DNA of 64,000 nt from Phytoseiulus persimilis (Eukaryota; Arthropoda; Arachnida; Mesostigmata; Phytoseiidae): the NCBI GenBank assembly GCA_037576195.1, contig CM075102.1, positions 20,332,745-20,396,744 of the forward strand, written 5' to 3'. Shown here in pieces: positions 41,400 through 53,700 of the stretch. Below the pieces are notes generated by a model. It ran no database searches. It worked only from the letters and a program-made list of their open reading frames with translations, and was not told where the DNA came from. Within the stretch, counting starts at the first letter, position 1. Every line of letters begins with the position of its first letter. A program made the position numbers and the translations under genes.

Positions 41400-44300
41400 G
41401 GAAACTTTGAGGATTCTTTTGAAAACTCGAAGTAGTATCCTGCCCATGCAGCCCTCTTACTTGTCTCGACGCTCATAAGTCAGTGGTAATCATGTTCAGC
41501 CGGAAGTATGTCCGAAAGCCCGTCGATGAACTCGAAATCCTCGTGTCGTTCTCTCAAGCATACTGCATGCGATTTCCCCGCAGAGTTTCCCCAGCCCTCC
41601 CAATAGCCCGGTCCGCTAAACTAAATGGTATCCGGAAAATCTGAGAACATGCAGAGGGATGAACATCCGTAGTCTAGAAACTTGGAAGCTTCGGTCGACT
41701 AGATGAGAGCTGAGACCTGAGCGCAAGGGCGCTCACGAAGTCGGTTCCCACACGACAGAGTCCTTACAATGATTCCGATATCTTAAAGAGTTCTATTAGT
41801 CTAACATGTCAGAGACCCCCAGAACAACAGAGCAGCGGTTCCCCCCATCGACCGCCGAGGCCGACCTCTCAGAAATTTTCAACTTCAAATGAAGCACCCA
41901 GACGAAATTGATTCATGTGATGATCATGAGCAAAGAATCGTTAATTCTATGCTACATCATCAGCCATCAGGGTCGCGATATGAGCGGGCATTTCATATCT
42001 GCAAACGCTCTGCGAACTCCAGCGAGAGATATAACTGAGTGTCCGTTTTGATGTATCGAATATTTCCGGGAAGTCTGATTGAAAATCGGCAACAAACCTT
42101 CCTGAAATCTACTCAGGAAATCTCCCATTCCACCATTGATCGTTGCACTTGCACTCATGGGTTAGTTTTCCCGCGGATGCAGCAACATGTGCGGAATGGA
42201 CGCTTCGTCGTCTTTCGGACGTTGAAACGTAGAGCATGGATGTTCAACTGCTATCTAGAGCAACTTCACACCGAGAAAATGTTTCGAGAAGAGTTTCAAC
42301 GTGTACCAGATGGACTGGCGAGCTTCGATTGCTACTCGATTGGACTCCTCGAGCGAGAGAATCTAAAATTTCGTTCCTGACCAATTTTCGTTCCTTGATG
42401 ACATTGCTCATCCTATCGGCGAAGCAAATTCCGAAGAGATCGAAACTTTGCGACCAAGCGGGGCCATTCGTTTCGAGGTGAGTATCGCTCACTTGAAGAA
42501 ACGAGGAACATTTTTCTACTCGGTTCCACAATGTCGATTCTCTCTCTCAGAGTTCCGGATGATTCGAGAACCCAACGATTCTCCATCAGAAATATTTGGC
42601 ATGTCTCCATGATGCTCGGGGCTGCTTTTATGCCCCCCCCCCCTCTTTTTTTTCGAGGATATGGAGGCGTTCGATGCGCACTGATTGGATTCTTGCATGA
42701 CCTCAAATACAAAAAAATGATCTGAGATAGATATCTCCAACGAGATCTTCAGAGAAAAGGAAGCAACTTGCGCGAGCTGACCCAAATGTGAGCAGCTGGT
42801 TTATTATAAGAGAAACGTTTTAGGAGCTGCGGACTTTTCTTTGGACTCCTCTCTCTAGATGATTAGATCTCGATAGGTAGCGCAGCGAAGTTTGTTAACT
42901 TCGTTGGTGACATGGTGGCTAGGAGAGTATCCTTAATGAGTTTCATTTTCAAATTGCATTATAGGCATGAGCCAAAACTCATGCCGACAGTCAGAGAAAA
43001 CCAGGGTATCATCAAGATATTTTGAACACTCGTTACTCGGGTACGAGGCAGAAACAAAATGAACTGCACGTTGCCTCTTGATCGGGGAGGGGAACGAAAA
43101 ATAGATGATGGTTCGTCGCGAGGGTGAAAAATCAGATGCAACGACTATGCCCCTCTTCTGAGAATGTCGGAGAAAAAATACGACCTGGGAGAGCTCACCT
43201 TTCCACATGTAACAGCCATTGAGAGGCATTCTGGTGCCCCCAGCGATCTGATGTCCGGGCGAACCGCTCCTGCGACCCCCCTCACTACGCTACTGGCTGT
43301 GGGCTTCCTTAAGTTGAGAAAGGAGTTTTGATAGCGTTTTTGGGAGCCCATGGTATTTGGACCGTACTATGATGCTCTGGCGGGATGATTACTGCGCACC
43401 AGGGGGATTCTGAGCTGTACCCGTCTCGAGATTGGGGCGAAGAAGGAAAGCTGGAGAAAGAGGGAGAACCCACAGATGGGAAAAAATGTCATGGTGTGTC
43501 GACTTCTCTGGAAGTTTTCGAGCGCGATTCAAGGGAGCTAATTGAGACTGGACTGGGCTACAATTGAGTGAACGCTGTATATAATTCCCGACTGGAATGC
43601 GGAGGAAGTTTCGTTTTCGAGGAAAGAACCAAACACTTGGATCACGACAATCGATTCTACTTTGCACTGGCCAGACGCACCAAAAACTCCTCGAGGGATG
43701 GATCGATTATGGGCGATGAACTATGGGAGGACCTCTGTTCCAGTTGAAGAAGAGAGAAGAAAGCTCATTCAACCGACAGTTCTTCTCAGCGATCCAGGCC
43801 TGGATTAGAACGGCGAATGAAGAGATTCCAGCATAACGAAGATTGTCAAGGTTGAAATATCTAGGTATTGTCCTGGTTCCCACAACCCTAATTTCTCCAA
43901 ACTAGCAGCCCGAACTTCTCCGAGCTCCAAGCCCCCAATTTGGAGAGCCGATCCGAGAGAACGAGAAGTAGAGTGGGAGGCACAGCGGCGTACACTGCTC
44001 TCGACTCTCGACAGCTAAAGATGGATTTCTCAAGTTCTCGTCTACTTCAAGACCCTGTCGAAGTCTGGTGTCTTATTTATCTACCAAAGGAAGCTTCTTG
44101 TGTTCACTGCTGTGCCAGGGCGATCCGAGATTTGATTTCGGGAATTTCACATCGATCCGGATCTCGGATCTGACAGTTGCATGAGAAGTCTTGATCATTT
44201 CCACATCATTTGGGAACAAAAACCAGGATGGCGTCGAGCTAAAATAATGCAATCCTCGCTCAAAATTGAGAGCTCAATACAAAGGTAGATGAGACTCTGA

Positions 44301-46810
44301 TAGGTAGGAGATCATCAGCAATTTCGATTTCTGACTGTTTGATGGGCTCTCCTAATCAAGAATCGGGTGAATCGTCTGGCTCTTGCGGTTCCGCGACCAA
44401 AGTGAGTGGGGACGACCACGTGACTGGGATTCTCATCCTCCAGGAATTATTATCACTATCCCGGTTCCCGAATCGGGAGAGAACAGTCGTTCAGCCCCAT
44501 TTCGTTCGATGGAGCAAATTGGTAGGAGAATATGGATCCCTTCGGAGATCCGTGCCATAAATGGAATCGTCCGTCCCCGAAATCAATGGAACCAAACTAA
44601 TCAGTAGGAGGCGGAACTTGAATCGGTCGAGGAGCTGTGCTCTAATCGGATGGTTGAGCCGCGCCAAGTGGAGCGTATGTACCCGTATCCACGAATCAGC
44701 CGCGAACATCCTCTCATGCTTGGAGTAGTGACGAAAATGGGTGTGTTTGAAAGTCTACATATGTCTCTACAGTATAGAGCTTGAGATTCCCATCTGATCA
44801 TCTGGACCAAAGGGAGCTGCAGGCGGAGAATAGATCCACCCCCAACCACACTGGAGAACAAATCTCAGAGCGAGGTGTCTTCGTTACCAATGCAGGCTCG
44901 TGATTCGCGTTGGGTCGACTCTGAATAGAACCAGGACAACCGTTATTTTTTTCCGACGAGCTGCAATCAGCGCTGCTGATCCATTGGATTATCCAGCTTT
45001 TCCGCGGGTCAGAGCTCTGCATTATATCGGTGGGTGCGTGGCAGAATGCGCAATTGCTCTGATGATTCGACACCGAGAGTGGAGAACTAACTCAGAACCT
45101 TGATCGCTCTCTTCGCAAGCCGTGATGCGTCGTTGAGGTCACGCCGCTCCGACCAGATCTAATAGAATATACATGCTTGCTTCGGTCTCGAGTGCTTGTG
45201 ATGGCTCGAAACGACGCAATCCACCACAGATCGCTCCTCGATCAGGATTTCTTCACTAGGGCAGTGAGTGGAAACGTACAAGAAGCAAAGGTGTGAGAGA
45301 ATGACTGTTCTGAGTTTCTACTCTCTTTTCATTGCGTCGGCGCGGCGCTCCTGTAAGCGGAACCCATTGTCGACTTTTCGGGACATCTCGGCCGTTTTTG
45401 TTAGATACGGCGGCGAATGAGACCCCCTATTCAAACGTTTCGAATAATCTCGTCCGCCCCCGAATACGTGAGCAACACAATTCGGCCCAATTTCGAGAAA
45501 GCAGGGAGCAGCAATGTCGAGTCCCGACCGGGATCCCCGCCGACTGTCATCAATCTTCGGATTTGAAGACCCTTTTAATTGGGCACTCGTTTGGGAACCA
45601 AAGAGCGGCGCAGACTGATGTTCCGAAAGGCTTACCTACTCCTTCATCTTATCGTCATTTCGTCCTCGTTGCAGCACTTCGGTCTGAGCTCATGTCCGCA
45701 TGACTTGCATTGAGAGTCAGAGCGAATGAATCGAATTTCATTATCCTCTGGTGATCAGTATGATGGGAGCGAACTTGAGCAGCGCCACAAGATCATGCAC
45801 AAAGTCGATGAGATATCACATCGGTGACTTGATGGGATTTCATCCCATTCGGAGCTTCGAACTACGAAGTTCGAACTCCATGGAGATTCAGATGCGAAGG
45901 CTCATCGGAAATTTAGAATCAGCTGTGCTGCGCAGCCGCGGATCTCAACGTTGTTCCGCCTACATCAACAACTGATCGTCTCACCCTCAAAGAAGAACTA
46001 TCGTCTATATTTGCATACAGATTGAGTTACTTCATCGACCCCGGTGATTCCTCTGCAGCGTGGGCGAAGCTTCGGTGGAATGTCGGCCAGCGACGTACAA
46101 TGGCATCGATTCGAAACCCTTAGATGTGATCCGACGTTAGCCGGGCTCTGAACTTTCATGATCCCACAACGATTTTTTCCCGGCGAAACAGTCCGAAGTA
46201 GCCGGAGGCCGATGTAACGAGGATTGATCCCCGAACCGGGTCGCTTATCGACTCAACTTGGGATCAGTTCAATCTCTCGATTTGGACTCTCTCGTCAAGT
46301 TCGAGGAGCTCCCCTCCTGTTCGAGCTTTCTAGGGGGCTCGACAGAGGAGTTTCTTCGAAATCTGTGCGAACCAATGAGAGCATGGTGGTTGTTCTGAGC
46401 CGTCAAGGAAACCGCGAAAAACAGAATATTCTCGTTAGCTACCCCGTTATTCGACTCCAACCCTCAAGCCTGATCCCATCCCATGGGTTGACGAGTTTCA
46501 GATTGTGTCGGGGGGCAGCGAACGGGATTTCGTTCATCTCTCGAAGCAATATACTCAGTAGTTCGTCTGGCGACGTGACAGACTTCAAGGAGTCTGCTCA
46601 AATGAAACTATATCGATCCGGAATATCTTCTAACAGGTGATGTTTCTTCACCGAGTTACTTCTGGTCGCCGGTCCACCGCCGAATCGATACCGTGAGGTC
46701 GAACCTAGGCCTGGAATCCAGGGCAACCACGGGAAGACGAAGAAGTTAAACAAACACAAGGGCTATACCAAACGAGTGTTTTCCCGATTTTGTCTCCGAA
46801 TTCCCTCGTT
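41400..46810. other. Gene-poor region with scattered candidate exons
   Basis: No complete gene is supported. Candidate pieces are a 59-codon frame at 43568-43747 (+), a possible first exon at 44342-44401 ending in ACCAAA|GTGAGT, and another at 45201-45290; each is discussed as a finding. A C11 run followed by TC and T8 lies at 42633-42653. Several other open frames look random. Confidence 0.35.
42633..42653 (+). repeat. C11 and T8 homopolymer pair
   Basis: Eleven C followed by TC and eight T; a pyrimidine-only, slippage-prone stretch with no adjacent supported exon. Confidence 0.9.
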
Positions 46811-46815
46811 ATAGA

Positions 46816-47253
46816 CTAAGTTCCTTCTCGTTTTCCGTCGTCCCAAGCCCAGCGGCTTCGCCCTAGCGGTCGTCGGAATCTAGAAGATCCAACGGGAATT
46901 GCAGTGGCAAAGGAGGCGGCAGGTAGACAGGTATGCCGGGCGCCGGTTCGTTCCGTGCTCCTCTGTTCGTCCCATGTCTGCTTTTTGATAAGCCTGTCAG
47001 GAACAGATGTCTGAGACGCTTGGAGCTGCCGCTGCTGTAGCTTTCGCAGCCGCGAGACCAGCTGGTCGACCTCCGGCAGTCTTCGCGCGCAGTCCTGTAC
47101 CCCGGCGTCGTAGTTGGAAAACTGGACAGTGCAGAGGGCCGTAATGATGTTATGCATTTACCAATCTGCTCATTCCACGTCCGTCCCCTCCACCTGCTTT
47201 GTATCAGTCTTCTGACAAACCAAGAACCCATTCACGCTCTCCAAGATATTCAT
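46816..47253 (-). CDS. Small coiled-coil protein, two exons, unknown family
   Basis: Minus-strand model: exon 47253-47194 (20 codons, MNILESVNGFLVCQKTDTKQ, donor GTGGAG) and exon 47121-46816 (acceptor CTGTCCAG, phase 0), giving 121 aa. The second exon starts FSNYDAGVQDCARRLPEVDQ and continues with a short amphipathic, Leu/Gln/Arg-rich coiled coil (residues about 36-60), then a polar tail. The first exon looks like the short N-terminal helix of a small complex subunit. I do not recognise the family. After about residue 75 another frame of the same strand reads more naturally (GIPVYLPPPLPLQFPLDLL, ending DSDDR), so a frameshift, a sequencing error or an unseen intron is possible. Confidence 0.4.
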
Positions 47254-47259
47254 TGCTGA

Positions 47260-49290
47260 AGGGTTTTCCTGCGGAAGGGTTCTTGACTGCGAATCTCCTC
47301 CGCGATGGGAGCCAGCTCCGCAGTTATCTAATAAACAGCTGAATCGATCAGAGTCACGGAAGTTCATTTTCCGGACACAACTCGGGCAATCGCTGACGGC
47401 CAGTGCGAATAGGATCGAATTCGAAACTCGCGAGGCCCTCCAACGGTTCTTTCGAGGACCTGCGGTGACGTTATCATCTGGAGCTCTCCAAGCTCAGTTG
47501 AAATCTTCGCTCGGTCTGCTAATGGCTCACCCTTTTCAGAGCCGAGGGGAGAAAAAGATGGAGCGAGAGACAGGGCGACGGTTGGAACAGCCTTATACAT
47601 ATGGGCGAGCAAATCCCCGAACAATCGCGTGCGGCCATCACAGAGCAGAAGAGGATCCACGAGAGAGGGAAATTCCTCTCCATTTGACCGAGAGAGAGGC
47701 TCTTTTTGAGCATATCCCAGCTGGGGGAGTGATGGGAACGGGGTGTGAGAAAACCGAGTGACAAACCAACCGTTCACCGTAGAGCGCCGCGAACCAATCG
47801 AACAGAAAAGTTCGCCCCCAAACGGCACCGATCCAAGTGGGCCTCCCAGCGACTTCGATGGCTCCGTCCCCTTACGTGGGGAGTCGCCCCTTTATCGTCT
47901 CACCTCCTGGCGCTGGAGGTTTCCCAGCAGCTCTTCGCGACGGATCGAGGATTCGATCGCGGCAGCGGAACTAATGGGACCATATGACTGCAACGCGGCT
48001 GCTGAAGAAATGTAGCTCCCCGAGGAGCACCAAGGACACACGACGGATACAGGAAACATGGCTCAGGTCGAGCGTGCATCGCATTTATCCTGTAACGATG
48101 CGGTATTCGGTTGTTCCGTGCAGCCATCATCGGATCGTCGTCGGTCGCGGATGAACTGTCCATGCGTGACCCCAATACACTCGGTTGCTCTCCTGGCTCA
48201 AAGGGACGACCCGGCTCTAGTCCAATGCTCGAGTCTCGAAGGCAACAGTTGGGCAGCAGTCTCGATAGACTGCTGCTGTTACATATGTACTCACAGCTGT
48301 ACGTGTATGCATATAACACAGAAGCTGCCGCCACGAAGCATATTTCGGAGAGTGCATCGAGGGCTGATCGCTGCTGGGGTTGTCTCGGCTCTCACACTAT
48401 CTACCTGCCTGCTCGCTGGTTCACTCGAATGCACGTCACGTGCACGCGCGCCCCGCTCGAACTCGGATCTTGATCGAGTTCACCTTCCGCACACAATGCC
48501 TCTGAAATCCCGCACGGCGTGTTCGCAAGAATCAGCACGGAGTGATTTCACGAGGAGCAATGAAGGAGGAGAAGCTCCTGAGTTTGGCCGCTCATATTGC
48601 TCTTTGAGCAGGGACGGAAGATTGGCCGCTATTCACGGGAGATGAGCGTCGTGCACGTCTCTTAAATTCTAGGTGAATACGAAGCGTCAGACAGCGGCCT
48701 CCGGAGTCTCTGCTCGAGGGTCCCAGATGGAGTGGTTGTCGACGGAGCTCCACGGGCAAAATACGGAGATCCTAGTGATGGAAGTTCTATTGATCTTTCA
48801 TTCTCAGGGAGGAGAGCCCCGCTACTCGCCGGAACGTCCAAGACACATATGCTGTCCGAAGCGGCAGGGACCCGTCCATGACGCCGAGATGATTTTATGC
48901 TAATTGGGATGAGGACGAACAGCGCCGCATACAAATATGTGGCAGGCGCGCCAGCCGCTCGCTGTTGTGCAAAGGCTTGCAGGAAGAATTTTAATAGCGA
49001 ACAGACCGATTTAAGCCACCCTCTAATGAAGCCGATACAAGCCTGCATGGACCCTCGGCGCTACAACGTCCCGCTGTCTTCCGACCTCGTGGATGTCGCT
49101 GAGTTTCGCAGTCACGCCCTGACCACTCGGTCACGCTACCGGTTTTGACAGATTCCCAAGGAAAGATCCCATCTTCCAGCACAGCCTTGACTCCACGAGA
49201 CCAACAATCATAGACACCAAGTCGAGAACAACGACGATTTGACACCATTCATGGCAGTCCAAAATAAAGGAACGTCGGATTCAAAATCGG
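47260..49290. other. Region without a supported gene
   Basis: Overlapping frames on both strands (for example 47364-47828 minus, 47900-48334 minus, 48058-48645 plus) have no recognised domains and composition typical of chance ORFs in balanced-GC DNA. The start may include the promoter of the minus-strand coiled-coil gene and the end the leader of the gene at 49292. Confidence 0.35.
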
Positions 49291-49291
49291 A

Positions 49292-50065
49292 ATGCTGCCA
49301 GCTCAAAATCGCTTCAGTTCGGAGTCTAGCGAGTCCGCGGGGATCTCAGAGCATCGTCCGGGAGCTGTTCTCACAGCATCCCGGATACTCCTGCATCCCG
49401 CGGAAACGAGGGCCGTCTTCGAGACCATGATTCCACGCCTCAAACGCTCGGCCGCGGACACATCAAACCGCGCACGGAAGCTGCTTCTTGCGAATCTCAG
49501 ACTCCTGGAACAGATGCAACGCTCGTACGACGCCTACGATTCTGAACGCAAGTCCGAGCCGTACGTGCACCGTTTCAGCGAGGAACTCATGAAGGATATC
49601 GAGCGACAGCTGTTCGGGAACATCGTTGGAAGACTGCGTATGGAGGCGCTCTGTCTGATAAACGTCGACAGCAACTCCAGTTTCTCACTGAACGTCGAAC
49701 ACGCACACATCAAAGCTTCTGTCAATCTGAGTATGACGAGTACCCACCGCTGGGACGTGGAGTATTTTGTCGAAGACGCGAGGGTAGAGTTCATTGAAGT
49801 CGAAGTCGACCCGTTGAGACCGATCGAACTTGCACTTTTCCGACGGGGATTTCTGCGGTCCCTTAAGTGCACTGCTTCTCAGCTGGGCAAAAAGGTTTTC
49901 TTGGAGACGACTGATCTACTCGGTGTGACAAGTTTCCATGACGTTGCTTTCGGTGACGTTTCTGTGCGTCTACTGGTCACGTGGCTCCCATTCGTTTGGG
50001 GCCAGGATCTCCGATCTCAACCGAATCTGTCAAAGTTCGAACGTTGCTGCGATGACGCTCCGTGA
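49292..50065 (+). CDS. Hypothetical intronless protein of 257 aa
   Basis: Single open frame with protein-like codon choice and composition. ATG at 49292 gives 257 aa; a second ATG at 49427 gives 212 aa and removes the Ser-rich leader, so the start is uncertain. After 49427 the protein begins with helix-forming, basic segments (RKLLLANLRLLEQMQRSYDA; SEELMKDIERQLF). A beta-rich part with alternating hydrophobic residues follows (CLINVDSNSSFSLNVEHAHI; EYFVEDARVEFIEVEVDP). There is no signal peptide, membrane segment or Cys-rich motif. The helix-then-strands order is loosely like lipid-binding folds, but I recognise no family. A potential acceptor (CTCACAG at 49374-49380) means the visible frame could also be the last exon of a longer gene. 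Confidence 0.5.
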   Translation: MLPAQNRFSSESSESAGISEHRPGAVLTASRILLHPAETRAVFETMIPRLKRSAADTSNRARKLLLANLRLLEQMQRSYDAYDSERKSEPYVHRFSEELMKDIERQLFGNIVGRLRMEALCLINVDSNSSFSLNVEHAHIKASVNLSMTSTHRWDVEYFVEDARVEFIEVEVDPLRPIELALFRRGFLRSLKCTASQLGKKVFLETTDLLGVTSFHDVAFGDVSVRLLVTWLPFVWGQDLRSQPNLSKFERCCDDAP

Positions 50066-50163
50066 TAACTTCTCGTCTCAACCAAGCTACGAACGCCTTC
50101 CTGAGAATCCGTGCGAAACCTCGACGCAAGGCGTTCTCGGCTCAGGCTCAGGGCACTGATGGA

Positions 50164-50787
50164 GTCCGGACTAGACTTCAATTCCCGTAATACGGAGTAC
50201 GGAAATTCTTAGCCTCGGAAGCATTGACGATAGAGCACAAAGACCTTGAGTGAAATTGTTCACCGCAATGAGCTTTAAAATATCGCTTCGTCGTTTTCAC
50301 TTTTTCCTCCAACTGCCTCACGGTGCTAGATAGATGAAAATGATGAAGAGCTTTTTTGTCTGCCTCACTTTTCTGAACGATTTCGGTCATGACAATTTTC
50401 CGTCTATTCCCAACGATTCTGCCGGAAACTCGAAAAAACGTGGGCTCCACAACTGGGCTCATAAGACCAAGTGCGATAATCGGACTTGAAATTTTTGAGA
50501 ACTCTCGCGAGAGTTTCCCTCATTTGTATAGGAACGAGTTGAGATAGACGGAAAAGTCTCATGACCGAAATTGTTCAGCACGAAGAGGTGGACAAAGAAG
50601 CTCTTCATCATTTTCCCCTATCTAGCACCGTAAGGGATGGAGAGGAAAAAGTGAAAACAACGAAGCAATGTTTTAAAGCTCATTGCGGTGAACAATTTCA
50701 CTCAAAGACTTTTTCGTCTATATTCAATGCTTCTAAGGCTAAGAATTTCCGTACTCCGTAATACGGAAATTGATGTCTGGTCCGGAC
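50164..50787. repeat. Foldback element with about 255-bp inverted arms
   Basis: Left arm 50164-50418 and right arm 50533-50787 are reverse complements with an estimated four-fifths or more identity, each bounded outside by the palindrome GTCCGGAC and separated by a spacer of about 114 bp. Highly conserved stretches include GTGAAATTGTTCACCGCAATG and GAGTACGGAAATTCTTAGCC. The spacer holds a perfect 16-bp palindrome AACTCTCGCGAGAGTT at 50500-50515. Each arm has an outward open frame of about 66 codons with shared residues (HHF.LSSTVR, FKAHCGEQFHS). No transposase is present, so it would be a non-autonomous foldback or MITE-like element. Confidence 0.85.
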
Positions 50788-50799
50788 CGCCACAACTCA

Positions 50800-53700
50800 G
50801 CCTGGGGGAACGCGCGAGCTCAGCGGTAAAAGAGGAGACCCGACTGTGCAGCTCGAGAGTTGAGAGGAGGAATAAACGTCATAGCTCCCCGACTGAAGGG
50901 ATCCCCGCCGCCCAACGGGATTTCATCAAACCATTATCGCTAACCATGAAATTGGAAGTATAGAGGAGTCGCCAACTCGGCTTGAACCACTTGCGCGCGC
51001 GGAACAGGACTCAAGCGCAAGTGCCTGAAATCGCGAGGTAGCTCGCGAACAGAGTCTCAGGGCCCCCGAGAGTTCAGTCAGCAGGCATTTCGGGCGTTGT
51101 TTGCTCCAGCGAGGAGTCGTGCATTCCGAAGGCCCCCAGTTGTCTTGGATTCGAACATTGCTCGAGCCGGGGCGAGAGAATCTCCAACCTCATATTCACC
51201 ATGGATCGGCCACGCCCTGTCTTCGAAAGCTCGGTGGGAAATCGTAGGGATCTCATCGATGGGGAAGTCGCTTGAATCGATGGCGATTCATTTTCTTGAT
51301 TCTGGGAATTTCTCGCTGATGGAAACCTAGTCGATCGAGAGAGAAGAGTAATGATCAGCGCGGGCTGAGAAACACGTGCAACGCTTGAGGAAACTGCAAC
51401 GTGCTTCCGAGGTCACTGAAATCGAGCCAACAGCTACGAACAACTCCCATTGATGCTTGTTTAGGGTGAGAGTGATTCTACGGCATCGCAACCGTGAGAA
51501 GCAAGTCGCATTCTGGGTTCGGAGCCCAGAATCGGCCACTTTTTCCAGAAACTTTGAGTGCGAGTTCCTCGACCTCTTGCGACGTGTTCGATCCCGTGTG
51601 AGACGAATCCTCCGAAAAAACGAAACCCTGTTTGAAAGAAGAGACTATGGCGTGTGAATTCGAATCAATCGAAGATCAGGCAGAGTGTGGTTCGAGCTGA
51701 TCCAAGCTCGTATCCTTATATCATGTGCGCGTCGAGCAAGGGCACCTCCACGGAGCGGGCAGCGCCCTTAACCATCCCGATAATGCTCTGGTCCCCCCGT
51801 TGAGATGCATGCTGGTGGTGGTCTACATCTCTACCATCGACAATTGGCGGAATCTCGCTCCCCGAAGTTACTGGCTCCGCTTGCCATTCGTATCCATCGA
51901 TCCGGGTGGATTCTAAGGCCTAAACTTTCCTCGAGGCTCGTGACGGGCGAGGGTGACCGCATCTTCCGACCGGATCACACCACATTTCATAAAACACCCA
52001 TTCGAGGACCGTTTCTCTGACGCTGGGAACTTTGAGGTTCTCAATCACCGTCGGAAAATAACGCAAACAAGGCTCGCGTCCTGGATAGGACACGAAATAG
52101 CCGTGAGTTCGGATAGAGGATCTTCATGAAAGTTGAACGCAGTTCGCAGAGCTGTTCAAAGCAGGCAGGTAACGAGCTGTAGTAGTTTATGCATGGCTGC
52201 CGCTACCCAGCGTGTCGAGATGTTCGTAAGGTCGCTTCGGAATATGAGAAACCGCTTGGATTACGGCTGAAAATATTAGCTGCATATCAAGGCGGACGAT
52301 GTTCAACGATAGGAATCAGATTCTTATCGACTCCTCGCGGGTCTTGTTCTCGCTCACGGTAGACCCGAGCCATGGGGTAGGAAGTGTACAGTAGAAGAGG
52401 GTATGACGCGAGGTTCCGACCAGGAGGTGAATGAATAACGAAAGACATTCTGCTCTGGCGCCGAATAGACATGAACAGCGGCTCGAACCGGCAGTGGGCT
52501 CGCGTGGTCAGAGCATTTTATCATTTGCTTTTGGCTGCAGCTGTCCCCTTCCATTGGATGCAGTCCCGACATCGGGGCCGGATGAAACATTGGCTTGTAT
52601 CGTTCGGCCGCGGCACCTCGAGAGTGGTGACATCCACAAAGCAAACCATGCTCAGAGGGCCGAGATGAAGTCTAGCTGTGCCGGTCGCTCATCTCGCTTT
52701 CGGTCGGCTCGGAGTCGACGGCCAGACGGTGGCGTTGAGAGAAAGCTGAGAGGCCTCTCAGGCTACAGACGCCTAATAGAATGTTACGAACACCACCAAC
52801 GTCGACCGGGAGCGCCCAGGACAAATCCTTTCATTTGCTTGAGCCGCGACCAGGCGCTGGTTTTTAGCGGGACTTACGCTGCCCGGTCAAAGGAAATGGA
52901 AACTGGGGGCTGAGCGCTGGGGAGAAGGCCGTCGTTTCGTTTCGACGAGCCGACGTTGGTACATACGCTCGGCGCGCGTTCGCAGGAGAATCGTCGTTGA
53001 CAATCTCACGAGAACATCTGGTCGCTGATAAGCAGAGCGGGGGCTGGCCTTTATTACGACAGCGCATTGTTCTCCTTTCCGTCTCCTTCCTCGTACCTCC
53101 TACCGCTTGCCCCGTAGGTGTCAAGATGCAGGGTGCAGGACACGCGAGGACAAGTGCACGTGTCATGACCGAGAGGAACAGCGATGAGAGGGAAAGGTAC
53201 AGCGGCGCAACGGTTGGAGGCGGTGTAGGAGCTGGACTTCTCTTAACGATTCGCTCAAGGCTGAAAGGGCGGAAGGAGAGATCCAACTGCTCCTGCCATA
53301 AGGTCGAGCTTGTCACTCCTGGACAGCCAGTTGAGGAATGAGGTCGAACTCTATATTTGATACCAACTGCCATGCCCAACAGCGGGTGCGTGGGGGAAGC
53401 CGAGGTTGGGCGGGTAATATTGCTGTATCGGTTAGATTCAGCGGGACAGTTAGCAATGGAAGAGGGAACGCAGTCGAGACGTGGCCTCTTGATCATAATA
53501 AATAAAAGATACAATGGCTCCTTCGTCCGTCTCATCTCGCTAACAGTCATCGTACCCATATGACTCGGGTGGGGAGATCACTCCGAAGTGCGATCCACGG
53601 GGAAAGCGAGACCATATCGAACAGCTCGTCTCTGGATCGCACCCTCCCTCCCGCAAGCTGAAACCTCGCACTCATATCGAAAGTGACACACCAAGATATT

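Noticed and set aside
52864-53559. 231-codon minus-strand frame
   Set aside because: Low-information Pro/Ser/Thr/Arg composition, no domain, no splice partners.
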